Source: Roseiarcus sp963775575
GTDB lineage: Bacteria > Pseudomonadota > Alphaproteobacteria > Rhizobiales > Beijerinckiaceae
Length of the DNA stretch: 64,000 bases
Reading direction: 5' to 3'
Assembly (NCBI GenBank): GCA_963775575.1
Contig: CAVZJG010000002.1
Span: 1,302,001 to 1,366,000, forward strand
In this document: positions 53,346 through 62,574 of the stretch, one piece after another
Layout of the letters: every line of letters starts with the position of its first letter
Position numbering within the stretch: the first letter of the stretch is position 1
The notes under the pieces: model-generated
Database searches by the model: none
What the model was told of the DNA's origin: nothing
Seen by the model: the letters and a program-made list of their open reading frames with translations, nothing else
Made by a program: the position numbers and the translations under genes

Positions 53346-53810
53346 CTACGCGGCCGACGCGACGAGCGGCTCTTCGCCTCCGAGCAACCGATCGAGTTCG
53401 AGGACGATGACGAAGGTCGAGCTATGACGGCCGACGCCGACGATGTAGTCCGCCCGCCAGCGGCCGCCGATCGCCGGCGGCGGTTCGAGCGCGCGGCCGC
53501 CGAGATCCGTCACTTCGAACACCCAATCGGCGACCAGGCCGACGCGCGATTTTTGTCCTTCGATCTTGGCGTCGACCACGATGACCCGCGTTCGGTTGGT
53601 CGGCTCGACCCGCGCCAGACCGAACTTGGCGCGCAGGTCGATGAGCAGCATGCCGACCCCGCGCACGTCCATGAGCCCGACCACGTAATCGGGGGCATGG
53701 GGAATGCGCGAGACCGCTCGCAGATCGAGGATTTCCTGCACTTGCTCAACCGGCAGGGCGAAGCGCTCCTTGTCGACCCCGAAAGTGAGATATTGGATCG
53801 CTTGCGCCAT
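53346..53810 (-). CDS. cheW: chemotaxis coupling protein CheW (first copy)
   Basis: The 154-residue CheW couples receptors to CheA. It shows YLTFGVDKERFALPVEQVQE, ILDLRAVSRIPHAPDYVVGL, MDVRGVGMLLIDLRAKFGL and a C-terminal SH3-like end. It lies between cheR and the mcp gene. A second cheW is present in the same operon. Confidence 0.93.
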   Translation of the reverse strand: MAQAIQYLTFGVDKERFALPVEQVQEILDLRAVSRIPHAPDYVVGLMDVRGVGMLLIDLRAKFGLARVEPTNRTRVIVVDAKIEGQKSRVGLVADWVFEVTDLGGRALEPPPAIGGRWRADYIVGVGRHSSTFVIVLELDRLLGGEEPLVASAA

Positions 53811-53859
53811 GTTTCATTCCCATCCAGGCGTCGTCAGCCGCCCATCCGACACATCGTCG

Positions 53860-56049
53860 TCAGGCGCGCTTGAACTGCGCGTCCGTCTCGTCCTCGCCCG
53901 GGTGCAGGTCGAGCGCGAAGCCCTTGGCGCCCGCGGACGCTTTTGGTTTGTGCGCCGCAGTCTTCGCCGCCGGAGGACCGACGGCGGTCTTCATCGTCGC
54001 AACTTTGCTCTTGAGCTTGGAGACCGCGCCGTCAATCGCATGCGCGGACGGGCCCGCGTCGTCGATCTTGAAATAGGCGATCGTCGTCTGCAGTTGCTCC
54101 GCCTGGGAGGTCAATTCCTCCGACGTCGACGACACCTGTTCCGAGGCAGCGGCGTTCTGTTGCGTCACCTGGTCGAGCTGCTGGATCGCCTGATTGATCT
54201 GCGCGGAGCCGACGTCCTGTTCGCGGCAGGCGGCGGTGATTTCTTCGACCAGCTCCGCCGTGCGCTTGATGTCGGGGACGAGGCGAGTCAGCATCTCGCC
54301 GGCTTGTTGCGCCGATTTCACCGTTTCGGCCGACAACGTGCCGATCTCCGCCGCTGCGGCCTGGCTGCGCTCGGCGAGCTTGCGAACCTCCGACGCGACG
54401 ACCGCGAAGCCGCGGCCGTGCTCGCCGGCGCGCGCCGCCTCGACCGCCGCGTTGAGAGCGAGCAGATCGGTTTGACGGGCGATTTCCTGAACGATGGTAA
54501 TCTTCTCGGCGATCGTCTCCATCGCCTTGACGGCGCGCGCCACCGCGGCGCCGCTCGACTCCGCGTCGAGCGACGATTGACGCGCGATCTTTTCGGTCTG
54601 GCTGGCGTTGTCGGCGTTCTGCTTCACGTTGGACGCCATTTCCTCCATCGACGAGGAGGCTTCTTCCGCGGCGGAGGCCTGTTCGGTCGCGCCCTGCGAG
54701 AGCTGCTCGGCGCTCGCCGACAGTTCCTGACTGCCGGACGACACGTTCTGCGCCGCTGTGATCGCCTCGCTCACAACGTTCTGAAGCTTCTCCAGCATCT
54801 GCTCCAGGGCGATGCCGAGCCGATCTTTGTCGGATGAACGCTTCGCCTCGATCGTCAGATCGCCGCCGGCGATCGCGTCGGCGACCGCCGCCGTGGCGTT
54901 GAGGTTGACCGTCATGGCGTTGAGCGATTTCACCAGATCGCCGACCTCGTCGTTGCTGGAGACTTCGATCTTGTGGCTGAGATCGCCGATCGCCACCGCA
55001 TCCGCCAGCCCCACCGCCCGGCTCAGGCCGCGGCTGATGTTGAGCGAGATCCAGAACGCCGAGCCGATCGCGATCAGCAGCGACACGAGCACCGTGGCGG
55101 TCAGGAGGAGCTCCCCTTCGCTGGCGTCTTCGGCCGCCTTCGCCGTCGCTTCGGCCATCTTCTGCTTGACGTAGTCGTTGTATTCGCCCAGCACAGCCAT
55201 CGTATCGGCGACGGCGGCTCTTCCGTCCGTCCGCGACAGCGTCGCGGCTTTGACGTGGCCGCCCTCGCGCACGATCTCCGCCCCGTGCGCCAGATCGTTA
55301 TGGAGGCGGTCGGTCTGCGCGGTGAATTCATCGACTGGCAGTCCGAGCGCCGACACTTGCGACGCCGCCTGTTGGAGCGACTTGGCGAGGATGTCGTTTT
55401 CCTCGGAGAGATCCTTGAGGTAGCCGGCCAATTCGTCCGCGCTCGAAGCGGAAATGGCCTCATACAATATCCTCAGCGTGCGCACTCCCCGGAGTCTGAC
55501 GGTCTGCAGTGCGAATAGCGCCCGTCCGGTCTCCACGGAGGCAGGCGCGCGGTTGACGGACGCGACGGCGGCGTCGAGCGCGTCGTTGAAGCCCTTGGCC
55601 GCCGCGACGCCTTCGCCGCTCCAGAACTGGTCGGCGCGATTGGCGGAATTGAGTGCGGCGAGTTTGATGGTGTCGTCTTCGACCACATTCATCTTCCCAT
55701 AGGCGGCCGTAAACTTGTCGAGGAACTTCGCGCCGCCTTCCGTCGCGCCGATCAGCAGCTCGTCGCGCAAGCGCAAGGCGTTCTGGCGCTGCTTTTTGAT
55801 TTCAGCCGCGTACTCGGCGATTTCCGCGTCCGTAGAGGCGATGATCATGTCCTTGTCGGCTTGCACCTGCTTGAGGACCGAGGTCTGAATTTCGTCGGCC
55901 TTTTCGATTCGGGCTGCCCTGTCGACAAGAAACGTGCTGGCTGCGGCCAGTTCACTGAGCTTGATGTACGCCACTGCGCCTGTGATCATGGACAGAACGA
56001 TGACGGCGCCGAAGGCGCCCGCCAATTTGGCTTTCACGGAGAATCGCAT
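53860..56049 (-). CDS. membrane methyl-accepting chemotaxis protein
   Basis: The 729-residue receptor has an N-terminal membrane helix (about 10-30), a helical periplasmic domain, a second helix (TATVLVSLLIAIGSAFWISL), a HAMP domain and a methyl-accepting signalling domain with QTDLLALNAAVEAARAGEHG then RGFAVVASEVRKLAERSQ. It ends in a Lys/Ala-rich tail without the CheR-binding pentapeptide. The ligand is unknown. It sits between two cheW genes. Confidence 0.93.
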   Translation of the reverse strand: MRFSVKAKLAGAFGAVIVLSMITGAVAYIKLSELAAASTFLVDRAARIEKADEIQTSVLKQVQADKDMIIASTDAEIAEYAAEIKKQRQNALRLRDELLIGATEGGAKFLDKFTAAYGKMNVVEDDTIKLAALNSANRADQFWSGEGVAAAKGFNDALDAAVASVNRAPASVETGRALFALQTVRLRGVRTLRILYEAISASSADELAGYLKDLSEENDILAKSLQQAASQVSALGLPVDEFTAQTDRLHNDLAHGAEIVREGGHVKAATLSRTDGRAAVADTMAVLGEYNDYVKQKMAEATAKAAEDASEGELLLTATVLVSLLIAIGSAFWISLNISRGLSRAVGLADAVAIGDLSHKIEVSSNDEVGDLVKSLNAMTVNLNATAAVADAIAGGDLTIEAKRSSDKDRLGIALEQMLEKLQNVVSEAITAAQNVSSGSQELSASAEQLSQGATEQASAAEEASSSMEEMASNVKQNADNASQTEKIARQSSLDAESSGAAVARAVKAMETIAEKITIVQEIARQTDLLALNAAVEAARAGEHGRGFAVVASEVRKLAERSQAAAAEIGTLSAETVKSAQQAGEMLTRLVPDIKRTAELVEEITAACREQDVGSAQINQAIQQLDQVTQQNAAASEQVSSTSEELTSQAEQLQTTIAYFKIDDAGPSAHAIDGAVSKLKSKVATMKTAVGPPAAKTAAHKPKASAGAKGFALDLHPGEDETDAQFKRA

Positions 56050-56067
56050 TGGTTGGCCCCCTCTATC

Positions 56068-56514
56068 TCAATTCAGAATCTGCTTCATATTCGGAACGAT
56101 GATGAACTCGTCATTCCACTTGGCGATGGCGGCGATGAATTCCGGGCGCCAGCGCATGCCGATCGGCGGCGCCTTCTGCAGCGTCGTGGTGTCGAGATCG
56201 GTGACCTCGTAGACCTTGTCGGCGACGATGCCGATGGTCGTCGGCTCGCCGGCAAGGTCGATTTCAAGAACGATGAAGCGCGAGTCGGAGGTGATCGACG
56301 CCGGCGGCATGCCGAAGCGCACCCTGAGGTCGGCGAGCGGGATCACCTTGCCGCGCACGTTGAGCACGTTCGAAACGTAGGGCTGCGCCCCTGGCACCCG
56401 CGTCACCGGCACAGGATCGAGGATTTCGCGCACCTGTCGGGCGTCCAGCGCGAACATCTCGCCGGCGAGGCCGAGCATGAGCACCTGATGGGAGGATTCC
56501 TCGGCGCTGGGCAT
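56068..56514 (-). CDS. cheW: chemotaxis coupling protein CheW (second copy)
   Basis: The 148-residue CheW has VLMLGLAGEMFALDARQVRE, ILDPVPVTRVPGAQPYVSNV, LNVRGKVIPLADLRVRFGM and a C-terminal half of the usual length. Its ATG overlaps the cheA stop region. It is clearly different in sequence from the first CheW, so the two are not a recent duplication. Confidence 0.92.
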   Translation of the reverse strand: MPSAEESSHQVLMLGLAGEMFALDARQVREILDPVPVTRVPGAQPYVSNVLNVRGKVIPLADLRVRFGMPPASITSDSRFIVLEIDLAGEPTTIGIVADKVYEVTDLDTTTLQKAPPIGMRWRPEFIAAIAKWNDEFIIVPNMKQILN

Positions 56515-58592
56515 TAGGCGAACTCCGGGGTCGACGATTGGATCCGCGTCTCGCGCGCCTGGCCGAGGGCGATCAGATGCGGCACGTCGAGGATGAGGGC
56601 GACGGCGCCGTCGCCCAGAATGGTGGCGCCGGAGAAGCTCGGCACGTCGGCGTGAAGCTTGGACAGCGATTTGATCACCGTCTGGTGGCTGCCGATGATC
56701 TGATCGACGACGAGGCCGACCCGCGTGTCGGCCGCCGCGACGATGACGACCTTCTGATGCGCGTCGGGCTCGCCGGGTTCGTCGAACAATTCGCGCAGGC
56801 GCAGGAACGGCACCAGCTCGCCGCGAATGTTGAGGAAGCTGCGCCCCTTCGACCGCGTGGCGTCGGCCTCGGAAAGTTCGACGCATTCCTCGACCGCGGT
56901 CAGCGGAATGGCGTAGCGCGCGTCGGCGACGCGGACCAGCAAGCCTTCGATGATCGCCAGCGTCAGCGGCAGGCGCAAGGTGATCTCCGCCCCCTGGCCG
57001 GGTTCGGTCGCGATGTCGACCGAACCGCGCATGCTCGCGATCGTGCGTTTGACGACGTCCAGGCCGACGCCGCGGCCCTATAGCGCCGAGACCTCCTTGG
57101 CGGTCGAAAACCCGGGCTGGAAGATCAACTGATAGAGCTCGGCGTCGGACAGGACGGCGTCCGGGGCGATCAGGCCGTTCTCCTCCGCCTTGGCGCGAAT
57201 GCGCTTGGCGTCGAGGCCGCGGCCGTCCTCGCTGACGCTGATCAGCACTTCGGCGCCGGCGTGACGCGCGACTAGGCTGATGCGACCCGCCGCCGGCTTG
57301 CCGGCCGCGATGCGGGTCTAGGCGTCTTCGATGCCGTGATCGGCGGCGTTGCGAATGATATGGACGAGCGGATCGGCGAGCCGCTCGATCATCGTCTTGT
57401 CCAGTTCGGTCTCTTCGCCGGCCGTCGTCAGATCGATCTCCTTGCCGAGATCGCGCGACAGGTCGTGGACGAGACGGCGGAAGCGTGCGAACAGCGAGCC
57501 GATCGGCACCATGCGGATGCCCATCATCGCGTCGCGCAGCGCCGAGGTCAGACGTTCGATCTCCTCCGCCACGCCCTTGGTGCCGCCGCCGGCGGAGGCG
57601 AGCTGCGTCAGCCGCGCCTGCGCGATGACGAGCTCGCCGACGCGATCCATCATTTCGTCCAGCCGCTCCGCCGGGACGCGGATGGTCGACGTCTCCATGC
57701 CGCCCGCGCGCTTGGCCGACGTCTCGGACGGCGCGCCGGCGTGTTCGGCGTGAGCCGGCGCAGGAGACGCCGACGTCTCGGACGACGCGCCGGCGTGTTC
57801 GGCGTGAGCCGGCGCCGGGAGGGCCGCCGCTTCAGGAACCGGGGCGCCGGTCTCCGGCGCGGCGACCGCCGCCGCGGCATCGACGGCTTCGACGGCTTCG
57901 ACCTTCAGCTCCATCTCGTCCGAGACGAACATGAAGACTTCGTCGATGGCGCTGCGCGGATGCGTCGTGGCGAGAACGGCTTCCCATTCGAGGTAGCACG
58001 CGTCGGGCGCCATCTCGGCCAGCGGCGGCACCCGGTCGCAATGGACCGTCGCACCGCATTCGCCGAGACCGCGCAGTTCGTCGAGCAGCAGCAGCGGATT
58101 GCTGCCGTTGACCAGCACGTCCTTGTAGAAGCGGAAGCTGAGACGCCAAGTCGCCGGCTTGCCGGAAGGCTCGGCCGCGCTCGCCGGCGGCGCCTCGAGC
58201 GGCGCGCGATCCCCCGCGCCGGCGATCAGCTTGCGCAGATCGGCGAGGATACAAACGCCGATGACGGCGTCGGTCTCTTCGGGCTTTTCGATCTGCGATC
58301 GGATGAAATCCTTGGCGTTGAGCGCGATGGCGATCAGCTCGTGGTCGGGCGCGGCCTCCCCCTTGCGAACCCGATCGAACGCGCTCTCGAATTCGTGCGC
58401 GAAAGCGGCGACCTGGTCGAACCCGAACATCGCGCCCGAGCCCTTGATCGTGTGGAGGGCGCGAAACGCCGTGTTGATGAGATCGTGGTCGCCGGGCGAT
58501 TGCTCGAGATCGAGCAAAGCCTGTTCGAGCTGCTCGAGAAGCTCCGCGGACTCCTGGCGGAAGATGTCGGCGGGATCGGCGTTTTCGTTCAT
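56514..58592 (-). pseudogene. cheA: cheA, full length but with two in-frame TAG codons
   Basis: The 692-codon frame encodes all CheA domains: HPt with the phospho-His in RALHTIKGSGAMFGF (about residue 47), a P2-like region, a dimerisation domain, the ATPase N-box HIIRNAADHGIED, the G-boxes SEDGRGLDAKRIRAKAEEN and GRGVGLDVVKRTI, and a CheW-like end. TAG stands at codon 425 (57318-57320, after GIEDA) and at codon 505 (57078-57080, after KEVSAL, where family members usually have Ser before GRGVG). There is no frameshift and the codons between and beyond the stops look fully conserved. A 54-bp tandem repeat lies in the linker at 57715-57822. Without readthrough, only an inactive 424-residue product would form. 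Confidence 0.85.
57715..57822. repeat. 54-bp tandem repeat inside cheA
   Basis: Two nearly identical 54-bp units starting GCCGACGTCTCGGAC encode PAPAHAEHAGA(S/P)SETSA twice in the flexible linker between the P2-like and dimerisation parts. An in-frame length makes it harmless to the protein and prone to expansion or loss. Confidence 0.75.
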
Positions 58593-58951
58593 CCGAGAAA
58601 CTTCTTTGCGGCGGCGAGGAGTTGTTCCTGCCTGAAGGGCTTGGTGATCCAGCCGGTGGCGCCGGCGGCTTTGGCCTGTTGCTTCATTCCATCGTCTGAT
58701 TCCGTCGTCAGGAACACGATCGGAACGCCGCGATAGGGCGGCAACTTTCGGACCTCGCGGATGAACTCGAGGCCGTCCATGACGGGCATGTTGAGATCGG
58801 TGACGATCATGGCGACGGCGTTGTCCATGGCCTGGGTCAACCCGTCGCGACCGTCGCCGGCCTCGATCACCCGATATCCGGCGGCGCTGAGCGTGATCTT
58901 GACCATGTGGCGAACGCTCGCCGAGTCATCAACCGCAAGGATCGTTTTCAT
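58589..58951 (-). CDS. cheY: chemotaxis response regulator CheY
   Basis: The 120-residue single receiver domain has MKTILAVDDSASVRHMVKIT, the phospho-Asp in MIVTDLNMPVMDGLEF, the Thr in FLTTESDD and Lys in WITKPFRQ. It would carry the signal from CheA to the motor or another target. Its stop overlaps the cheA start (ATGA). Confidence 0.93.
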   Translation of the reverse strand: MKTILAVDDSASVRHMVKITLSAAGYRVIEAGDGRDGLTQAMDNAVAMIVTDLNMPVMDGLEFIREVRKLPPYRGVPIVFLTTESDDGMKQQAKAAGATGWITKPFRQEQLLAAAKKFLG

Positions 58952-58956
58952 CGGGC

Positions 58957-59283
58957 TCACATCGAGGGCAGGGACAGGACTTCGGCTAACGCCGTCGTTG
59001 GCCGCTTCGGCTGGGGAAAGCCGCAGCGACGCAAGGTCTCGGCGAGCAGACCCGCGGGCGGCGAGGCCAGCGCGATCGTTTTGCCGCTCTGCGAGGCGAA
59101 ACGGCTCGCGGCGACGAGAATCTGGATGAAGGCCACGTCCATATCGCTCGCGTTCGCGCAATCGATCGCAACGCTGGAATGGCCGCTCAGAGCCGCGAGC
59201 ACCTCGGAACGGATCGTCTCCGCCCGAGGCGTCGTCAGACTGCCCGACAAGGACAAGGCGTAAGGCGAATGGTCCGGCGGCAC
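58957..59283 (-). CDS. STAS-domain protein at the head of the chemotaxis operon
   Basis: The 108-residue product has an anti-sigma-antagonist-like STAS fold (YALSLSGSLTTPRAETIRSE, VAIDCANASDMDVAFIQIL, SGKTIALASPP). The usual phosphorylatable Ser near 'DxxxSxSxG' is not obvious: the position reads DCANASDMD, which could supply it. I chose the GTG at 59283 because GGGGGAG stands 5 bases before it. It lies 5 bp before cheY. STAS genes of this kind are known in alphaproteobacterial chemotaxis clusters. Confidence 0.85.
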   Translation of the reverse strand: MPPDHSPYALSLSGSLTTPRAETIRSEVLAALSGHSSVAIDCANASDMDVAFIQILVAASRFASQSGKTIALASPPAGLLAETLRRCGFPQPKRPTTALAEVLSLPSM

Positions 59284-59333
59284 GGCGACTCCCCCAACGC
59301 GAAAAACGCATCGTCGAGGCTGCACACAGATAG

Positions 59334-59348
59334 TTAAGACATCGTTAA
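59334..59348. promoter_or_regulatory. perfect CtrA box in the chemotaxis operon leader
   Basis: TTAA-GACATCG-TTAA is an exact TTAA-N7-TTAA site, 51 bp upstream of the first gene. CtrA is the alphaproteobacterial cell-cycle regulator that controls many motility and chemotaxis operons. A further isolated TTAA occurs about 18 bp beyond it. Confidence 0.65.
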
Positions 59349-59907
59349 ATTTTGTGGCGGCGCGGTTAATTTGTGGCTTTTCCGAGGCGCAACAAAGACG
59401 CGAGCACGGCGCGACAAATGCACGCGGGCCGCGTTGAAATTCACGTGCCCGCCGACGCTACGTCTTTTGATCGACAACACTAGGTCGGGCGGTGTTTTCC
59501 GACAAATCTCCAGGCTTTTGAGCCTTCCCGCGCTGGGGCGAGCGCGCGAATTCATCGGCGTCAGGTTTTGCCGACGTTACGTGAGATCGTTAAATGGGGC
59601 GATACAATTGACGCGATGATATAGGACGCAAGAATTTATCACACAATATGGAAGTGACAGGCGCAACTCCACAACTTGTTCGCCTAAAATTAGAGAACTG
59701 CCCGCGAAAAGCCGGGATGAAAGTCCGCCGTCGGTCATGGCCGGGCCATCGTCGGCGCCGCGTCCGTCCGCGCGCCCCGGTCCGGAGCGGACGCTCTGCC
59801 GGCGCCATCCCAAGGGCGACGACGCGCGAGGAGAATTTCGGCGTCCAGGCGTCGAGAAGCGGCTCGGCGTTGTTGCAGGCCTCCGAGTATGGCTCGTCAT
59901 CAAGCGG
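59349..59907. other. gene-free stretch upstream of the chemotaxis operon
   Basis: This 560-bp region has mixed GC and shows no gene with a start signal and protein-like composition. The first 50 bp belong to the chemotaxis leader. The middle (about 59580-59680) is unusually AT-rich, with ATGATATAGG and TTTATCACACAAT, and could hold a promoter. Otherwise nothing definite is seen. Confidence 0.45.
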
Positions 59908-60205
59908 TCATTTTGCGGCGACGAAGGACGCGCCTGTCGTCGTCCCCCGCACGTCCGAAGGCGTCGCGCCGAAGTGGCGGCGGAAGAAACGGTTGAACCA
60001 GCTCTGATCGGAAAATCCCGCGTCCATCGCGATCGAAAGGATCGTCCGATCGCGCGAGTTCGGGTCCGTCAACCGTCGATAGGCGGCGGCGAGACGGGCG
60101 TTGAGCAGATGTTCGGAAAACGTCGTCCCTTCAAATTCGAACAGTCGCCGGACGTAGCTGCGCGCAAGCGAAGCTGCGGAATCGGCCGGGGCTCGAACTC
60201 GCGCG
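59908..60205 (-). pseudogene. C-terminal fragment of an AraC-family regulator
   Basis: The minus strand reads SYVRRLFEFEGTTFSEHLLN, ARLAAAYRRLTDP, ILSIAMDAGFSDQSWFNRFF and RRHFGATPSDVRG, then stops at TGA 59908. This is the double helix-turn-helix of AraC/XylS regulators, including the DAGFSDQSWFNRFFRRHFG signature. No in-frame start and no N-terminal sensor domain precede it, so only about the last 95 residues remain. It directly adjoins the GlsB-like gene. Confidence 0.7.
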
Positions 60206-60253
60206 GCCGACGACGTGGGGCGGCGGCGAGCGCCGGGCGCCCCGGCACGGAGG

Positions 60254-60532
60254 CTAGAACCGGCGCCGGCCCCAGCCGCCCCCGCCGCGAATGACGCGAA
60301 GAACGAACAGCAACACCAGCGCGCCGATCGTCGCGTTGATGATCAGGGCGACGAGGCCCGCGCCGAGGTGGAGGCCGAGCTGTGGCAGCAGCCAATCGCC
60401 GATTAACGCGCCGATGATGCCGACGACGAGATCGCCGATGAGTCCAAAACCGGAGCCGCTCATGATCTGGCCCGCGAGCCAGCCGGCGATCAGCCCGACC
60501 ACGAGAATGACGATAAGGCTTTCATTCGACAT
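60254..60532 (-). CDS. GlsB/YeaQ/YmgE family membrane protein
   Basis: The 92-residue product has three short membrane helices. It shows the family pattern VILVVGLIAGWLAGQIMSGS, GFGLIGDLVVGIIGALIGDW and a final helix, followed by a GGGGWGRRRF tail. These transglycosylase-associated-like proteins are stress-induced in several bacteria but have no proven enzymatic role. I chose the ATG at 60532 as it gives the standard length. Confidence 0.85.
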   Translation of the reverse strand: MSNESLIVILVVGLIAGWLAGQIMSGSGFGLIGDLVVGIIGALIGDWLLPQLGLHLGAGLVALIINATIGALVLLFVLRVIRGGGGWGRRRF

Positions 60533-60840
60533 CGCGACCCCCACAAGATTTGCTGCGCGCCGATCCGAACCGCAGTCCGCGGCGCCAGGCTGTTTCGCCG
60601 TCCCCGGCCGCCCCGAACTTGCCACGGAACCCGCGCGTCCGGCAAGCCTCGAGTCGCGACGCGGGAGCGAAAAGCCGGCTGAAGCCGGTCGCGGCGATGG
60701 GGGAGGCGAGGGCGCTGGCGGCGGGGCTGCGGGGCGTGGCGGCGCGGCGGCGTTGGCGCGCGACGCTGGGGGAAGCGCCGGACGATCCTGGGACGCGGGA
60801 GAGGAAAATCAGGGCGTTAGGCGCCGGATTCTTTCCCTCT
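60533..60840. other. gene-poor stretch ending at the IS66 target
   Basis: This 308-bp GC-rich stretch has no feature I trust. Frames on the + strand are low-complexity Arg/Ala and run straight into the IS66 end. The last eight bases, TTCCCTCT, are one copy of the IS66 target duplication. Confidence 0.45.
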
Positions 60841-62363
60841 GTAACTCCCAAGGTGGGGTGAGTCTGGAATGCCACAGTGTTTGGGAAACGGCATTGATAT
60901 GCGGATTGTGGGAGACGGCGGCACGAGACTGTGAATCAAGGGTGGGATGGTTCTTCCCGCCGAAGTCGAGGAGTTGATAGCGTCTCTGAGGGCGGAGATC
61001 GCGGCGTTGCGGGCCGAGGTGGCCGATCTTCGTCGGCAATTGGGGCGGGACAGCTCGAACAGTTCGCAACCGCCTTCGAGTGACGGGCTGCGGAAGAAAC
61101 CGCGTATTGGAGGCAGTCTGCGCGGCCGTTCGGGCAAGACGAGCGGCGGCCAGACGGGTCACAAGGGCGGCACGCTGCGGCAGGTCGCCGATCCCGATTG
61201 CGTGGTTGGGCACGCGGCGTGCGCATGCGGCCATTGCGGTTGGCCTCTCGAGGCGGGGTCGGCGATAGGGGTCGAGAAGCGGCAAGTGTTCGACCTTCCC
61301 GAGCGCCCGCTGCGGGTCACGGAACATCAGGCCTCGATTTACCGCTGCGCGCATTGCCGGGGCGTGACGAAGGCGGTTTTTCCCGAAGGCGTGGTCTCGC
61401 CTGCCCAGTATGGCGAGCGCATCAAGGCCGCGGCGATCTATCTCAATGTCCAGCAACTCATCCCCGAGGATCGGACCGCGCAAGCGCTGAGCGATCTGTT
61501 CGACGCGCCGCTGATCTGTCCGGCCAGCCTTGTCGCTTGGATCGCCAAGAAGGGACAAGAGTTGCGGCAAGTTTACCAGGCCATCGGCGAGCGCGTGGCC
61601 GAGGCGAAGGTTCGCCATCTCGACGAGACGGGATATCGCATCGCCGGTAAGCTGCAATGGCTGCATACGACTTCGAGCCAAGCCTTCACCTTCTATCGCG
61701 CCGACGAAAAGCGCGGCGCGATCCCGCAGGATTTGAAGGGGGGCGTCGTCGTGCACGACCACTTCCTGCCTTATCGTCGGCTCGACGCGGTCGAACACGC
61801 CTTCTGCAACGCCCATATCTTGCGCGAACTCCAGTGTTTGATCGAGTTCGACAAGGAGCCGTGGGCCGAACTCATGCGCGACACGCTTCGGGCGGCGAAT
61901 ATCGCCGTTCATGAGGCGCGCGAGGCGGGCGCGAAGGCGCTGGAGCCCAAAGTCATCGCGGCCTTCGTCGACCAATATTGGGCCGCGGTTCGGCTCGGCC
62001 TCGCTTTCCATCGCCAGTTGCCCGCACTCCACGCCAAGGCCAACGCGAGCGGACGAACAAAGCAGCGCCCCGGCCGCAATCTGCTCGAAAGGCTGAAGAC
62101 GTTCAAAGTCGAAACGCTGCGCTTCCTCACCGACTTCGACGTGCCCTTCACCAACAACCTGGCCGAACAGGACCTCAGGATGATGAAGGTCAAAATGAAA
62201 ATCTCGGGCTCGTTTCGAACCCTCGACGGCGCCCAAAGCTTCGCGCGCCTCAGGTCAGTCGTCTCAACCGCGAGAAAACAGGGGGCCAACATCCTCAAAA
62301 CCCTCGCCGACCCGCCAACACAGATCGCGCTCGCCCTCAACGCCTAGACGGCTTGGGAGTTAC
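60841..62363 (+). mobile_element. intact IS66-family insertion sequence, 1523 bp
   Basis: The ends are GTAACTCCCAAG (60841-60852) and its exact complement CTTGGGAGTTAC (62352-62363). Both sides carry the 8-bp direct repeat TTCCCTCT (60833-60840 and 62364-62371), the duplication size of IS66. One complete transposase fills it and no tnpA/tnpB accessory genes are present, as in the single-gene IS66 relatives. The perfect duplication suggests a recent insertion. Confidence 0.95.
60947..62347 (+). CDS. IS66-family transposase
   Basis: The 466-residue transposase begins with a coiled-coil (EELIASLRAEIAALRAEVAD), then the SSNSSQPPSSD motif, a zinc-finger-like region with two Cys-x-x-Cys pairs (CACGHC, CAHC), the first catalytic Asp in VRHLDETGYRIAG, the second in VVHDHFLPYR, HAFCNAHILREL, and the Glu-containing FTNNLAEQDLRMMKVKMKIS. 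All parts are present, so it is likely functional. Confidence 0.94.
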   Translation: MVLPAEVEELIASLRAEIAALRAEVADLRRQLGRDSSNSSQPPSSDGLRKKPRIGGSLRGRSGKTSGGQTGHKGGTLRQVADPDCVVGHAACACGHCGWPLEAGSAIGVEKRQVFDLPERPLRVTEHQASIYRCAHCRGVTKAVFPEGVVSPAQYGERIKAAAIYLNVQQLIPEDRTAQALSDLFDAPLICPASLVAWIAKKGQELRQVYQAIGERVAEAKVRHLDETGYRIAGKLQWLHTTSSQAFTFYRADEKRGAIPQDLKGGVVVHDHFLPYRRLDAVEHAFCNAHILRELQCLIEFDKEPWAELMRDTLRAANIAVHEAREAGAKALEPKVIAAFVDQYWAAVRLGLAFHRQLPALHAKANASGRTKQRPGRNLLERLKTFKVETLRFLTDFDVPFTNNLAEQDLRMMKVKMKISGSFRTLDGAQSFARLRSVVSTARKQGANILKTLADPPTQIALALNA

Positions 62364-62574
62364 TTCCCTCTTGCGCGGGCGGACGGCGCGGCGACGGGGG
62401 CGGGTAAGACGCCCGCGATCACGGCGGGCGCGGACGGCCGAATTGGGGAATTCGAATCTCGTCGCCGTAACGCAATCAAACTAAGTGTAAACGGCCTTTC
62501 TCCAAAGCGTACAACGGCCAGCTTGCCCATCGTTATTTGTCCACCGCGTTCGTTTGAGGGGCGATACCCCCGAC

